Below are positions 11,133 to 21,724 of a stretch of 64,000 nucleotides of DNA, in pieces. The stretch is from Hermetia illucens (Eukaryota > Arthropoda > Insecta > Diptera > Stratiomyidae). The translations under genes and the position numbers were made by a program. The DNA lies in contig NC_051850.1 in NCBI RefSeq assembly GCF_905115235.1, positions 162,688,615 through 162,752,614 on the forward strand, read 5' to 3'. How positions within the stretch are numbered: the stretch's first letter is position 1; each line of letters begins with the position of its first letter. The notes under the pieces were generated by a model that ran no database searches, was not told the DNA's origin, and saw only the letters and a list, made by a program, of their open reading frames with translations.

Positions 11133-13312
11133 ATGAAGGGGTCAAGCAGTGTACGGCAGGGTAGACTGGCGCGGAATATAGCTCCCTGAGGCCATCTTAT
11201 CTCTCCTTGAGGGAGAGCTGTCTCTCCTCTAGGGTGATGTGTGGCTTTTCAGGGGCCAAGCCTCTCGCCTACTAAGAACCGTGCCCATTGGATAGTTTGC
11301 AGTCGGGGATAACTGACTGTATTCGAACGGAGCCTCACTGATATCTGGTCGCCTCAGTGAGTTAGTTAGACCTTATCGTGCTACTGGGGGCTATGGCTCG
11401 GTGGACCTCCTAACCCCTATACTCGTGGGAACCCAATGAATACCCGTATTAGATAAAAAAAAACTACAGCCAAACAAGGCACATCTCCCAAATACTGAGA
11501 GTTAGGTGATTACACCCAAGAAGTGAGAAGTGACGTCAAGCAGTGGATCTAAGGCCAAGATTGGTATACTGCGAGGACAACAACCGATAAACACCACTGC
11601 TCAAAAAATAGGGACATGCAAAAGCACGTCTGAGATAAATATATCAGACGTTAGGAAGGAGACATGTCTCAGTTTCGCAGGTGCTAAATGGTATCTGCGT
11701 TATCTGAAGAAAGGCCTGAAACCAGAAGAGGTCCCTTAAAAAGGCTTAGGATACACCTAAGCCATCTTTATCGGAGTCAAGAAAGCGGGGAGCCGCAGAG
11801 ATTAGCCCGCAAGAAGGAAATGCCCCCAAAAAATCCAAACCTGAACCCAAGGAGAGGGAGGGGGGGGGAACCCGGCTAAGTCAGGGGTGTGAAGGCAGGA
11901 ATCAGGAAGCCCGACATTAGTTATGCCAGTGCGGTCAAGGACATTCGACTGGCCATACTACCAAAAATATTTCCCGAGCAAATACTCACTTGTGACGAGC
12001 AGGAAACCATCGAAGACATTGTCGTCAGGCAGATGTGGAAGGGAAAGACTGCGAAACTTCTGTGCTCACCGGAATACGCTTCCGACTGGTGGACTGCGCG
12101 ATGGAAGACCCTGCAGAGTGGCTTAGAAGCATAGTTCCTAAATTACCAGGCTGGGAAGGAGCAGAACTGTCAGCATGTGACGGGGATGATATACCATGAG
12201 TACACATGGTGAGCGTTTTTCTCCCAAAAGCTTCAACAATAGAGAAGGAGGATTTCATGGACCTCCTAATCGCTCAGAATGAGGAACTCTATACGCGATT
12301 ATGAAGGGTCTCCAAAAGCAAGGTGGAGGGCTAGGGTAGACTCCTCACGATCGGAGCGGATGTCCGATCCCTGAAGGCAATCAAAAGTCGGAGTTGCCAT
12401 ATCAACTATCGGTTTGATAACATATCTGCGCACGTGTACAGGGAAAAGCTGAGGAAAAACACCTCGGAGAAGACACCGGGTGAAAAGTATATATGAAGAA
12501 GTATTTAAAGCCATAGGAGCGGAAAGGACTGGGTCAGCGAAGGGAGTAGACTTGTGAGAAACCAAGAGCTTGCATAATTCTTAGACGTAATTTAAAGTAT
12601 ATATGTCTTTCAAAGTTCCTGACCGGGGAACTTGTAGCTATCCAAGTCTCCCATTCAAGCCGGGAGAGCACTCGAGAGGCAGTCGTGGCATCGGGATACT
12701 TCCCAGAAGATAACATCCAGGTTGCTCCGAAACAAGTCGCTAAACTGGTGAAGTAGTATAAGAAGAGGGAGTTACCACTTCTCGCCGGCAGCGATACCAA
12801 CGCCCGTCACGAAGTCTGGGGAAGCAGCGGCACCAATCGAAGAGGTGATTACCTTCTTTTTTCTTAGCAATAAGTTATATGTGTGTGACCAGTACTAGAC
12901 AAGAGGTATTAGCCATAACTTTACGAAATATTCTAATGAACGGGCTGGGCAGGAATTGGCGGGTGTCGGATGAGCCCTCTATGTCTGATCACAGAATAAT
13001 CAGATTCGACATTGAGGATAACGAAATAAAAAGAAATGAAGACCTGAGCAACAACATGGTCTACCTTCAAGGGGCGGTGACATCAGGAGCGAACTGGAAC
13101 TAAAAACAGTGGTGGAAAACCTCAACACAGTCGTCACTGACGCATATGAGCCCAGCTGTCCGGCTAGGACAGTTAAGTCATCAAGGGATGTACCATGGTG
13201 GAATAGAAACCTGGCCAGAATGAGAATAGAGGTACGAAAACTCTGGACTGGCTTCGTATAGTAACGCAATAAGGGAAGCAAAACGGAACAGCTTCAGGGA
13301 AGGAAACGAACG
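11133..13312 (+). mobile_element. LOA-like LINE: 5' leader, ORF1, endonuclease
   Basis: Plus strand. A leader-like stretch (11133-11520) resembles that at 61190-61450 (shared AGCCTCTCG and neighbouring words). ORF1 remnants follow: SYASAVKDIRLAILPKIFPE near 11920-11985, then CSPEYASDWW. The endonuclease end shows LPLLAGSDTNARHEVWGSS near 12776-12830 and WRVSDEPSMSDHRIIRFDIE near 12960-13017, a classic Jockey-superfamily SDH box. The reading stops abruptly near 13312 where an inverted LINE piece begins. Several frame changes are present. Confidence 0.75.
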
Positions 13313-14000
13313 CAATATTCACTGCTATCAACCCTTCCATGAATTGCATTGTTGACCAAGCCAGTAACCATTTTGATGGCAGCAATGGTTGATCTGGCTT
13401 TACAGAGCCCATACTGCCGATCTGAAAGCTCTCCCTGGGCCTCAACGTTGGGGGTATTCTACTGAAATTTATCGGCTCCAACATTTTTCCCATAATATCT
13501 AGAAGACATATGGGTCTATAGGCGGATAGTTCACCTGGAGGTTTATCAGCTTTAGACAGCAGTAAAAAACTGTAGGGAATATCCCCTTGGACATGCACGC
13601 TTCACATTCAGATATCTCTGCAATCTGTCAGTGTCCCTCCTTTGCAGGGGAAATAACCCCGGGATGATTTTCAAGAAGAGAGTAGGGCACGTGATCTGTC
13701 CTCTCAACCGTGTCATCATAATCCTATAGGGGCTCAATCACGGATTTACATTCGCTTCGGAGCAGAGCTCTTTAAAGCATTCCCTGTTGCTCCGCTGAAT
13801 GGCAAGCTTGAAGATTTCGCGGGCTACTTTGTAAGCATGTTCTTTGTGTCACTGATTACTCTTTCCTACCGCTCTTCGACTTGTTCGTCTGGCTCGGTGA
13901 CAGCCTGATCGAATGAGCACCCCCTAGGTATGGGTGCGTCACATGCCTTGGCGATGTATTGTGTGACATGGAGAGCTTTCTCCGTGGGACCACCTCCCTT
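13313..14000 (-). mobile_element. R1/Jockey-type LINE RT fragment, inverted
   Basis: Minus-strand RT start. It reads LLSKADKPPGELSAYRPICLLDIMGKMLE (13560-13470), the conserved Y/LPKxxKPPxxxxxYRPICLLDTxGKxLE block, followed by a decayed QFGFRKARSTIDAI-like block (about 13420-13330). Upstream pieces at 13740-13560 and 13950-13750 match the usual region before the RT (RIMMTRLRGQITCPTLF). It is head to head with the plus-strand element ending at 13312. Confidence 0.7.
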
Positions 14001-14154
14001 AGTAGGTTGGCCTAGCCACACTTCCAAGAAGCTTTTTTCGTCCAATGCTTTTGCAGATCAACCTGATGAGGTATCCTGTTTCCCTGGTCTGTGGTTTCCT
14101 CCTCAGTTTAAAGTTGTCTTGTTGTCTTGCAAACGCATTTTTGTCGAAAACGGA

Positions 14155-14485
14155 AGGTTGTAAATTTTTGTTCAGTAAATGTAGTCATATAGGGGAATTC
14201 AATGAAAGGTCTCGGTTAGTACTTTTCGAAACCGGTCTTTGAAATTTGCAGGAAAGGTGGGAGTGTGGAGGTCGAAAATGATCACTTCTTTAAGGGATCC
14301 ATTTTCAGGAACTACCTAACCGAAAAGTCTGAAAAAAAAATCAAGAGTCTTACCAAGTTTGGGGAAATCGCACTATTACTGACAAAGTTATATTAGGTGA
14401 AAGTTGTCTCTCCTGTGCAATTTCAAGACTTTGAATGTCAATATCACCCGAAAGTGGATATTTTCACATAAGGTATGCAATACAT
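14155..14485 (-). mobile_element. Palindrome-ended element, partial copy
   Basis: Matches, on the opposite strand, the 34.1-34.9 kb element. Shared stretches include the words around ATGAAAGGTCTCG, AGTACTTTTC, GTGATCACTTCTTTAAGG (one difference) and TCAGATTTTTCGG-like text. Both ends are missing and the inside is shortened. Confidence 0.65.
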
Positions 14486-14489
14486 GTCG

Positions 14490-15950
14490 ATTGTCGATTG
14501 ATTACTCTTTGTATGCAACTAAAGATATAATTCCAAAAATACGAGAGCCATCTTAAGGAAGTGAGGTTTTTGTGGTTTGGACTACTTTATAAGATGCATA
14601 CAAAACTAGAGGAAAGTGCAATAATAACAATACTTTTAAGCTAACAAACTGCAATTGTGAAGGGTAGAGAACAGGCTGAGGAAGGGGGGAATTGGAATTG
14701 GCAATTATAAATCTTCTCAATGAACGTAAAAGTAACTAACCACAGCTACATCTGAATCACCTTCCTGTCCTTCTATAGGAAATAATTCTCATTCGCCAAT
14801 AGATACAGGCTAGTATTTTGCACCACTTTCGTCTCTGGAAAGGAGATGGTGGGCAAAAGGCGGTGTGAAAAGTTCTGCTCTGTAGAACTCAAAAAAAAAA
14901 AAAAATACAAATAACAGTCGAAAAGTCCTTTGGATGTTTTGAGCATTTTACATTTTCTGCAACTGTAGTTCTTGGAGTCACTTTTCTGAGAACTTTACAT
15001 TTGTGCTATTTGTCACGACCTCACCATGAACGAGATCATAGATTTTTCATTAATTCCGTCTCCTGTTTTTATTTATTATTCATGTTGAATGTCAATATGT
15101 GGTATTCAGAATGGACATTAACATAACATGTATGCATTTGACCTTGTGCATGCCAATGTCTCTGCTCTTTTTTGCAATATTATTGATTTCCAATTAAACT
15201 TTACTTCTCTGAAAATATAATTAAAAGGGAAATTCCTGTTTTTAGAAGTAATGTACCTAGAAATAGTATCGCTAGTAATTGCTGCAAGACGGGTATTCGG
15301 TGAAAGGAAGCACCGAACATATTTTTGTGCATCATGAGAGCATCATCAGAGGAAAATATTATTAGCAATATATAGTGCTATGTAATTCGGAACAAGTTTT
15401 ATCTTTTATCAGTTTTAGATTAAATGTAGAAAATCCAGTCGCTGCGCTATGTAACGCTTATATTTTAACTTTTTTCTAAAGTCTAGTCAGGTCTAGTTTT
15501 AGAGTCTCACCACTTAGGCAATTTGAGACATGGTCTCTGTGCTTTCCAAAACGCTCTTGATGGGCACCGATTATGGTTAAATCGGAAGTCATTTGTTCAG
15601 ACAGTAACAGGACCAGTCTAGGAATTTCGACTCCGAATATTTGAAATTAAGGGGCTTAGAGATGGCTATAAGATTTTTAATTTCTAGTTTTGCCCAGTTC
15701 CATTGTATTTCGACAACTTTTTCGCGAAATGCAAATTAAATGCAAATGTGATGATGATTTTGACGTAGGCCAACAATTCACCCTCGCTTCTGAGTGCTTC
15801 AGGTGAAAATAGCAAAGAAATATGCACACAAATTGAAACAATATGAAATTTTTGCAGATACCACAACAGATATTCATATATCTAATAAATGGAATTTTAA
15901 TATTTTCTCGAAAGAGCCGATTGTCAACCTGGCACACTGACTGCCTTTGG
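14490..15950. other. Unassigned spacer upstream of cuticle gene 2
   Basis: AT-rich, with an A-run near 14890-14904. No coding motif was seen on either strand. It ends at the core promoter of cuticle gene 2 and may contain its enhancers. Confidence 0.4.
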
Positions 15951-15956
15951 GTCCGG

Positions 15957-15993
15957 TATAAATATTGGTGATGAGCAAGTCATCGTTATCAGT
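15957..15993 (+). promoter_or_regulatory. Core promoter of cuticle gene 2 (TATA + initiator)
   Basis: TATAAAT at 15957-15963 and an arthropod-type initiator ATCAGT at 15988-15993, about 31 bp apart, the standard spacing. Predicted 5' UTR is about 43 nt. Confidence 0.85.
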
Positions 15994-16032
15994 TCGAATC
16001 CTTCTTTGGTAAGAGCAGTTAGACAAATCAAA

Positions 16033-16412
16033 ATGAAATTCGCTATTGTCCTCCTCGCCGTTTTGGCTGCCGCCGTAGCTGTACCATTGGAAGACCCACG
16101 TGTCGCCCAAATTGTCCGCTATGAGAGCGATAACATTGGTACTGATGGATACAAATTCGCGTAAGTGGTCCACAGGTCATTCCGTAAAAATATATGCCTA
16201 ACGTTTTTTTTCTGATCTGTAGCTACGAAACCAGCGATGGAACCGCCCGCCAAGAAGCCGGTGAAGTCAAGAACCTCGGTACTGAACAAGAAGCTATCGC
16301 TGTCCGTGGAAGCATCAGCTGGGTTGACAAGGACGGACAAAAGTACTCCCTTAGCTTCGTAGCTGATGAAAACGGTTTCCAACCAGAAGGCGCTCACTTG
16401 CCACATGCTTAA
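16033..16412 (+). CDS. RR-1 larval cuticle protein 2 (Lcp65A-like)
   Basis: Two exons, 16033..16160 and 16223..16412, 105 residues. The 62 bp intron (GTAAGT...CTGTAG) is phase 2, splitting the Ala codon in YKF(A)YETSDG. The signal peptide is MKFAIVLLAVLAAAVA; the mature part opens VPLEDPRVAQIVRYESDNIG. The RR-1 consensus has YETSDG, SWVDKDGQKYSLSF and VADENGFQPEGAHLPHA. By family it binds chitin fibres through the aromatic face of the domain and is secreted into the procuticle. It shares the VAQ/VAK linker with gene 6 and the WVDKDGQ loop with gene 3. AATAAA lies at 16456-16461, 44 nt after the stop. It is intact and follows the same plan as its five paralogues. Confidence 0.96.
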
Positions 16413-16469
16413 TTTTTTTGTTTAATTTTTAAGTGTTGTTAACCGATGATGTTTTAATAAATTTGTCTA

Positions 16470-17030
16470 ATCTAAAGTTGAATTGTTTAACTGTAGCAAC
16501 CAATGATGTGGTCTTTCAAGAATGCTTCTCTTGCGGCTGGTCAGTTATAACAGAATGATTAGCTGAATTATGCCAGGAATTAATATGTTTATTCAGGTGG
16601 AATCACCCACATTCTTTTATTAGCATTCCCCATTATTCTAGATGCAGATAAACGCTGTTGGAATACAGAAGTTGACTGTGTTTTAAGTGCTGATAAAGGG
16701 TCTGGCGAAAGTAGACTTTATATAGGCCATTACATGGAGCGCAATGTTGGAAAGTTTGGTGTATATTCTATCATCATTAACAAAGTCATAGTATGTTGAA
16801 AGGAGATATCCTTTGGGTTAATTTGTTGAAAACAGAAAATGAATACAATCTGTCTGCTCACATGGGAAGTCCTCACAAACTGAATATAATGGAATGCCAG
16901 GAATACAAGGCAATATGAACCGGCATTGCTGACGTGCAGGCATAATTGACTCATTTGTCCCACTGGTAATAATAACTAAGCAAAGACTGTTCTGACGAGA
17001 GGGGGTGAATTGAAGGCCCGAAAAAGAGAA
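16470..17030. other. No recognisable gene or repeat
   Basis: Spacer just after cuticle gene 2. A 77-codon minus-strand frame (16963-16730) shows no motif. Confidence 0.4.
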
Positions 17031-17034
17031 GAAA

Positions 17035-17345
17035 ACAAGCCGGAAACCCAGAAGCTTCAGTTAAGAAAAGTTTCGTGTATTTCTTATATCGAAACATTTG
17101 GGTAGACATTTGGACCATTGGTACCTAGTACGTAATGTATGTATATGCATAAATTATTACAGATTATTTACTTTTGCGTACTATTGACATTCGTAATCTT
17201 GGAATTCGCAGTAAAGCGACAACTTTGACCTGTTACCTTTCTGCTAGCAATAGTACGATTTCTACCAAACTCACGCTTTATATGATAGCCTATATTACTG
17301 CAAAATTCAATGATTATAGGATGAATTTAATGGGGGGTTGACAGT
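17035..17345 (+). mobile_element. Palindrome-ended element, 5' part
   Basis: Follows the left 250-300 bp of the 34.1 kb element in order: CCGGAAAC, GCTTCAG, GTGTATTTCTT, ATTGACATTCGTA, a TGCTAGCAATAGTACGATTTC-like stretch, ATAGCCTATAT, and TGGGGGGTT. The 3' half with the palindrome is absent. Confidence 0.7.
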
Positions 17346-17349
17346 CAAA

Positions 17350-18660
17350 AAGTAGCGATATGATAAGAGGTGTGGAAATCGAGCCATAAAAGGAACCATG
17401 AAGATCGTCGAGAGTAGCTTCACGAGAACAAAAATAAGTGGGATACCCATCTACAGTTGCTATGCGGCATCATGGCCTTACGAGAGTGGTGTTCCAATCT
17501 ATGGTGGGGAGGCTAGCGATGGATGCAAACGACCATGGCTCTAAGAAAATAGTTAGCAATTTCTACGCATGTGTCCAGATAGCTGCGTGGTTAGAGCATA
17601 AGGCTGTCATATGGAAGGTCTCGGTTCAAATCTCACTGGTGACAGTGAGATTTGTATCGTGATTTGACATCAGATACCAGTCGACTCAATTTTGAATGAG
17701 TACCTAAGCCAAATCAGGGTAATAATTTCGGGCGAGCGCAATGCTGACCACATTGCCTCCTACAGTATACTGTAGTGCACCGTTACGGTCTTGAATGAAG
17801 TGCTCTAACACACTTTAAGGCCCTGATCCAATATGGATTGTTGCGCCAACGATTATTATTATCAATTTCTGCGCATGTGCTGAAGAATGGAGTACCCAAG
17901 AAAGGAAGACAAGCGGACTTTTATTACTCGAACCTCTTTCTCGTCTGAATCTTGTACTTGTTAACATCGGTTGCATAAACACTTTTTGAAGGAGAGAAAT
18001 GGGGTCCGTGATCCATGTTACATTTGTTAGCAATATTTTAGCTAAGGATCTCCAGTGGTACGCCAGCAAATAATATACACATAGTGATCACCAAGCCATT
18101 ATTTTTGAAATTATATATCGTACAAGAATGAATATATCCTGGAAGTGCTGAAAGATGGGTAGCCAATAAGTTTGACGAGGAGATTTTCAAAGTAGTTTTG
18201 CAGCAAAATACAGCCGCGATAGATAACGCTTCGGAGAATGTTTTCAAGGCCAGAAGGCGCTCTGGGGTGGCGCCAACAAGATAATAATGTCGAAAGTCAA
18301 AGGCAAACGAGCTCCACCAATTTCTTTCCCTAATCTACTTAATGAAATAGTAATGAATCCTTTCCCACAAAATGTGAGTACCGCTAACCTTCCGACTCTT
18401 GGGATAGACAACGCCGAAGTCCTCTTGATAAGTGAGGAGGAAGCCCCAGAAGCGGTGGAAAAATAGTTGGATATAAAGCGCCTAGCTTGGGTAGCATCCC
18501 CAACAAATTTCTCAAGGCAGCAGTGAAAATAGCGCCAAATATGTTTGCCGGTTTTTGGTTTAGGTTTTTGAGACATGTGGAGTCCTACAAGGGTCCGTCT
18601 TAGGCCCACTCTTACGGATTATTATGTATAATGGAGTACTGAAGCTAGATCTCCCTACCT
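17350..18660 (+). mobile_element. R1-like LINE fragment (endonuclease and RT pieces), SINE inside
   Basis: Plus-strand remnants of an R1-type LINE. The endonuclease piece ISGIPIYSCYAASWP lies near 17425-17480. After the SINE come a VANKFDEEIF-like stretch (near 18157) and FKARRRSGVAPT (near 18243). RT pieces follow: IPNKFLKAAVKIAPNMFA (about 18500-18550) and LQGSVLGPLLRIIMYNGVL (about 18580-18645). A large part of the RT is deleted. A SINE with a target duplication interrupts it at 17574-17862. Confidence 0.7.
17574..17862 (+). mobile_element. tRNA-headed SINE copy 1, with target duplication
   Basis: Polymerase III box A (TAGCTGCGTGGTTAGAGCA, about 17579-17597) and box B (GGTTCAAATC, 17623-17632) head a body shared with three other copies. 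It ends in TTGTTGCGCC and an ATTATTATTAT tail. The flanks are a clear target duplication: AATTTCTACGCATGTG at 17558-17573 and AATTTCTGCGCATGTG at 17864-17879, 15 of 16 identical. It landed inside an R1-like LINE. It is not a functional tRNA, because the part after box B does not fold back as an acceptor stem. Confidence 0.9.
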
Positions 18661-18669
18661 AAAAGGAAT

Positions 18670-19190
18670 AAGAGACAGGCTAGCATAATTTTCTCCCCGA
18701 CCCGTTTAATTTCCACCCCGGGTCTGGATTATCTTTATAAGGCCCTGCCAAAGATACGAGACGAATGACGACGTGACACAATTGTTGCTTTTACTACTAA
18801 AACCATGAAAACTTTTTGGCGTATCATTTTCACATTATCTTATTTGACTTCTAAACTCCATGAGAATGGTTATAAAGAGTAGACTTCTGCCATTCTCTGT
18901 AGAAGCCGAGGGCGGCAGTATTTGTTTCGATGAACTTGTGGTAGTTACAGTAGATTACGGAAATGAGTTTAGTTTGGGTAATTGGTGTTGAATTAAGGAC
19001 CGGGAAAAATTGGATATCTCTGACTACATGGCTGTGTTAATCGAGGATTATCCCTCGGAGCGACTTCCGTAAAATTAGACAAATGGATGAATGTATCTAG
19101 CTGAACTTCCTCAAGCATTTGTATTGAAACCTCCTTTTTACAATATAATATGCGTTGGTTTTAAGGACTCCCTCCACTATACAAATTTTA
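18670..19190. other. Unassigned spacer
   Basis: No motif recognised on either strand. It lies between two plus-strand LINE remnants and may be decayed LINE DNA. Confidence 0.35.
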
Positions 19191-19194
19191 CATG

Positions 19195-19650
19195 ATATTG
19201 CTCAAGGTCACCCTCCTCTGGATACCCGGTCGTAGGAACATAGGGGCTCTGCTTTTCGCAGTCCTTCGGTGGGCACAGTCTGTGCCCCGCTGGCGACTGT
19301 GAATGGTGGAGTCTACTCACACTGTTAAGCAGCCGCGGACCTTGGATGGCGAAGATTCACCACCTACGCCAAGTCAAGGAAGATGTGGCCCTGATCAAAC
19401 CCGATCGGCACTTATTTTGTAATTGCCTGATCTAGCTAGAGCCAGGCTACGGACACTAGGTAGGATTACAGGGTTTACTAGTTGCAGAGTTGGAAAGCTG
19501 CTTTTCTTTGTGAATGCTACGGGCAGGCTCTGAAGATCTGAGCTAGTCGGACTCTGCCCGCTTGGTCTTACCACAGTACGCTAGTTGAGTCCCACGGAGC
19601 CCCAGTTCATAACAATCAGAACGTAGGAGCTCTACGTAATAATTCCTTAC
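19195..19650 (+). mobile_element. LINE 3' part (after RNase H)
   Basis: Plus-strand reading shows decayed C-terminal words typical of LOA-like elements: VGKLLFFVNATGRL near 19487-19528, preceded by a possible C/H-rich block around 19400-19430. No RT is seen. Assignment rests mainly on the FVNATG phrase. Confidence 0.45.
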
Positions 19651-19849
19651 TGTAAAGCTAGGTCCCAGGTCTACTTGTGGAGAATTATAAACCTGAAATT
19701 TAAAAAAATGTAGTGGTATCCCATAGCACTTTCCTGTTTGACTCTGATTTCTTCATGTGGCGTTGTCTGGGACTGTTATATACCATCATTTATTGGATCC
19801 TTGCGATCACCTGCACATAATTATCTATAATCTAGGAGTAGGCAAACTG

Positions 19850-20116
19850 TATAAAAATAATAAAAATCGTTTGCGCGATAGTCCAATTGGACTAGAGCCT
19901 TGAAGTGTGCTAGAGTACTTCATTCATCACTGTACCCTGTGGGAGGAAATGTCGTCAGCATTGCATCCGCCCGTGATTATTTCCCTGATTCAGGTACTCA
20001 TTCACAGCTGAGTTGACTGGTATCTGAGGTCAAGTTACGATACAAATCCCACTGCCACAAGTGAGGTTTGAACCGCGACCTTTCGTACGACAGCCTAGTG
20101 ACCTAACCACTGAGCG
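19850..20116 (-). mobile_element. tRNA-headed SINE copy 2, nested in LINE-B
   Basis: Minus strand. Box A lies in the complement of CCTAACCACTGAGCG (about 20102-20116) and box B in the complement of GGTTTGAACC (20065-20074). The body words (ACTTCATTCA, GATTATTTCCCTGATTCAG, ACTGGTATC) match the other copies. It ends at the left with TTTGCGCGA (a diverged TTGCGCC) and an AAT-rich tail. LINE-B text resumes at 20117, so this SINE entered or borders LINE-B. Confidence 0.8.
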
Positions 20117-21470
20117 TCAATATACAATTGACCGACGCCTCCGATGCTCTGCTCATGAATGCAGATAGGTAAAGTACAATAACCCGTCAGACTGAGAGCC
20201 TTGGGTGTTTATCTTCAGCCCCAATCTACTTGCCTCATTTGGTCAAAGTCCATGACCCGGTAAAGAAGAAACAGAAGTCATGAGTGTGGTCGAGGTGCTT
20301 AAGGAAAGACATCATCGTTCATTGAACTCCTCCACATCCTTCGGGCAAAGCAGCATGAAGAAAGCCACACTTTCTGCCACTGCCGAAAGCTTTCTCGAAA
20401 TGAATGAAGAGCAGGTGAAACGAAGATCTAAACCCCGCACAAAATGATCCTGATCAATGCAGGAGGATCCGAAGCAAAGGTCTCTGTTGATCAAATTTTG
20501 GAGATGCGTTTTAATGGTCTCCATGGTTATTTTAGCTATTATCTTTGAGACGGTGGGGAGCACGCAAATACCCTTCCAATTGTCACATCTAAAGCGGGTT
20601 CCTTTCTTTGGAATCTTAGCGCAGTAATAGTAATACCTTGAACCCCTTCCGTTCATCGATCCGCGTCCATCGTTTCGCAGTTAGCTACATCTTATGCGGC
20701 GCCTTTGGGACGTGGCCGATGACCTATGTAGCAACCGAGAAAAGAACATTTTTGAGTGAACCAAAGCAACTCCTAAATTAACTGTTGATAACAAAGTGAT
20801 CAATCTGATTGCTCGTATGTTGTCGTTAAAACCCAACTGACCTTATGGCAGGCCTTGTGCTCGAACAATGTGCTACCACTGTTGAAGCGGTGGGAGCTAC
20901 AGAAATCCGCGAACTTCTCACCATTATCATTAGGATCGCCAAACCGTGCTTCTCCATGGACATGTGATGGAGAAGCACGGTGCATGTCCGGAAAATGTGT
21001 TTTCAGAGCCCAACTTGGAATTCAAATCACCCATCACGATCACAATGTCACCTTTAGAAAGCCTCTCCTGAACCGCGTGTAGTTGCTCGTAGAAAGTATC
21101 CTCTTTCACTATCCCAAAAGTCTTCATTGGTGCATAATATTGTACAATTGTGACGCTCCTTAACTTAGACCGGAATCTTTTATTGAGAGGTCTGTCAGAA
21201 ACCGGCTCCCGCTGTCAGCAAGAACTCGACACCACTTGGCTTTTCAGAGTAAAAAAGACACATTGTCGCAGAGAGTCCCACTATCTTACTTCGCTAAGGC
21301 CCAGAATGTATAGCTTATGGAGAAATCGAGCATAGGAACCCTTGCTACATTCCAAAAACCAATCACAGTCGGTTTTCGAGAGCTAATAGACGTAACCGTG
21401 AGATTATTCTCTATCCGAGACGTTGTTGACGTTTCACTAGCAATAAAGTTTCAAAATTTGCAGGTTGTTA
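20117..21470 (-). mobile_element. LINE-B fragment (endonuclease and RT)
   Basis: Minus strand. From the high end: endonuclease words near 21230-21130, then KEDTFYEQLHAVQERLSKGDIVIVMGDLN (21104-21018), NDNGEKFADFCSSHRF (about 20934-20887) and FEHKACHKVSWV (20865-20830). The RT start CDNWKGICVLPTVSKIIAKI is at about 20587-20528, with GSSCIDQDHF near 20470. Nucleotides 20117-20230 match LINE-B at 56930-57050 (GATGCTCTGC, CCCGTCAGACTGA). The RT palm with its catalytic box is deleted. It is inactive. Confidence 0.8.
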
Positions 21471-21527
21471 GCCCACAAATGTCTGCCCCTTTTAGTCCCC
21501 TCTTACTACAGGTAGTAGATTTACCCC

Positions 21528-21718
21528 GGGGAAGTCGATGGGGAATCACCAGAAACCCGGCCAAAACAACGGTGGCTTGATATTCTGGATGGTGATTTGA
21601 AAGCCGATTGCATCCAGATTAGGCCTTTGACAGGACAAAATGGCGCAACTGATGAAGATGAGCGAACCCACTTCTGAACGAAACAAAGACCGAAGAAGGA
21701 GGAGAAGAAAATCTAACA
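21528..21718 (+). mobile_element. LINE-C 3' end fragment
   Basis: The last about 190 bp of LINE-C: RPKQRWLDILDGDLKA near 21562-21605, a decayed tail, then a GAA-rich end (GAAGAAGGAGGAGAAGAAA). It matches the copies ending at 35640 and 57475. LINEs are often 5'-truncated like this. Confidence 0.8.
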
Positions 21719-21724
21719 CAAAGA

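Noticed and set aside
17579-17632. tRNA gene (box A and box B)
   Set aside because: No acceptor stem closes; the boxes head a 290-bp repeat present four times. The same applies near 20.1, 28.9 and 55.1 kb.
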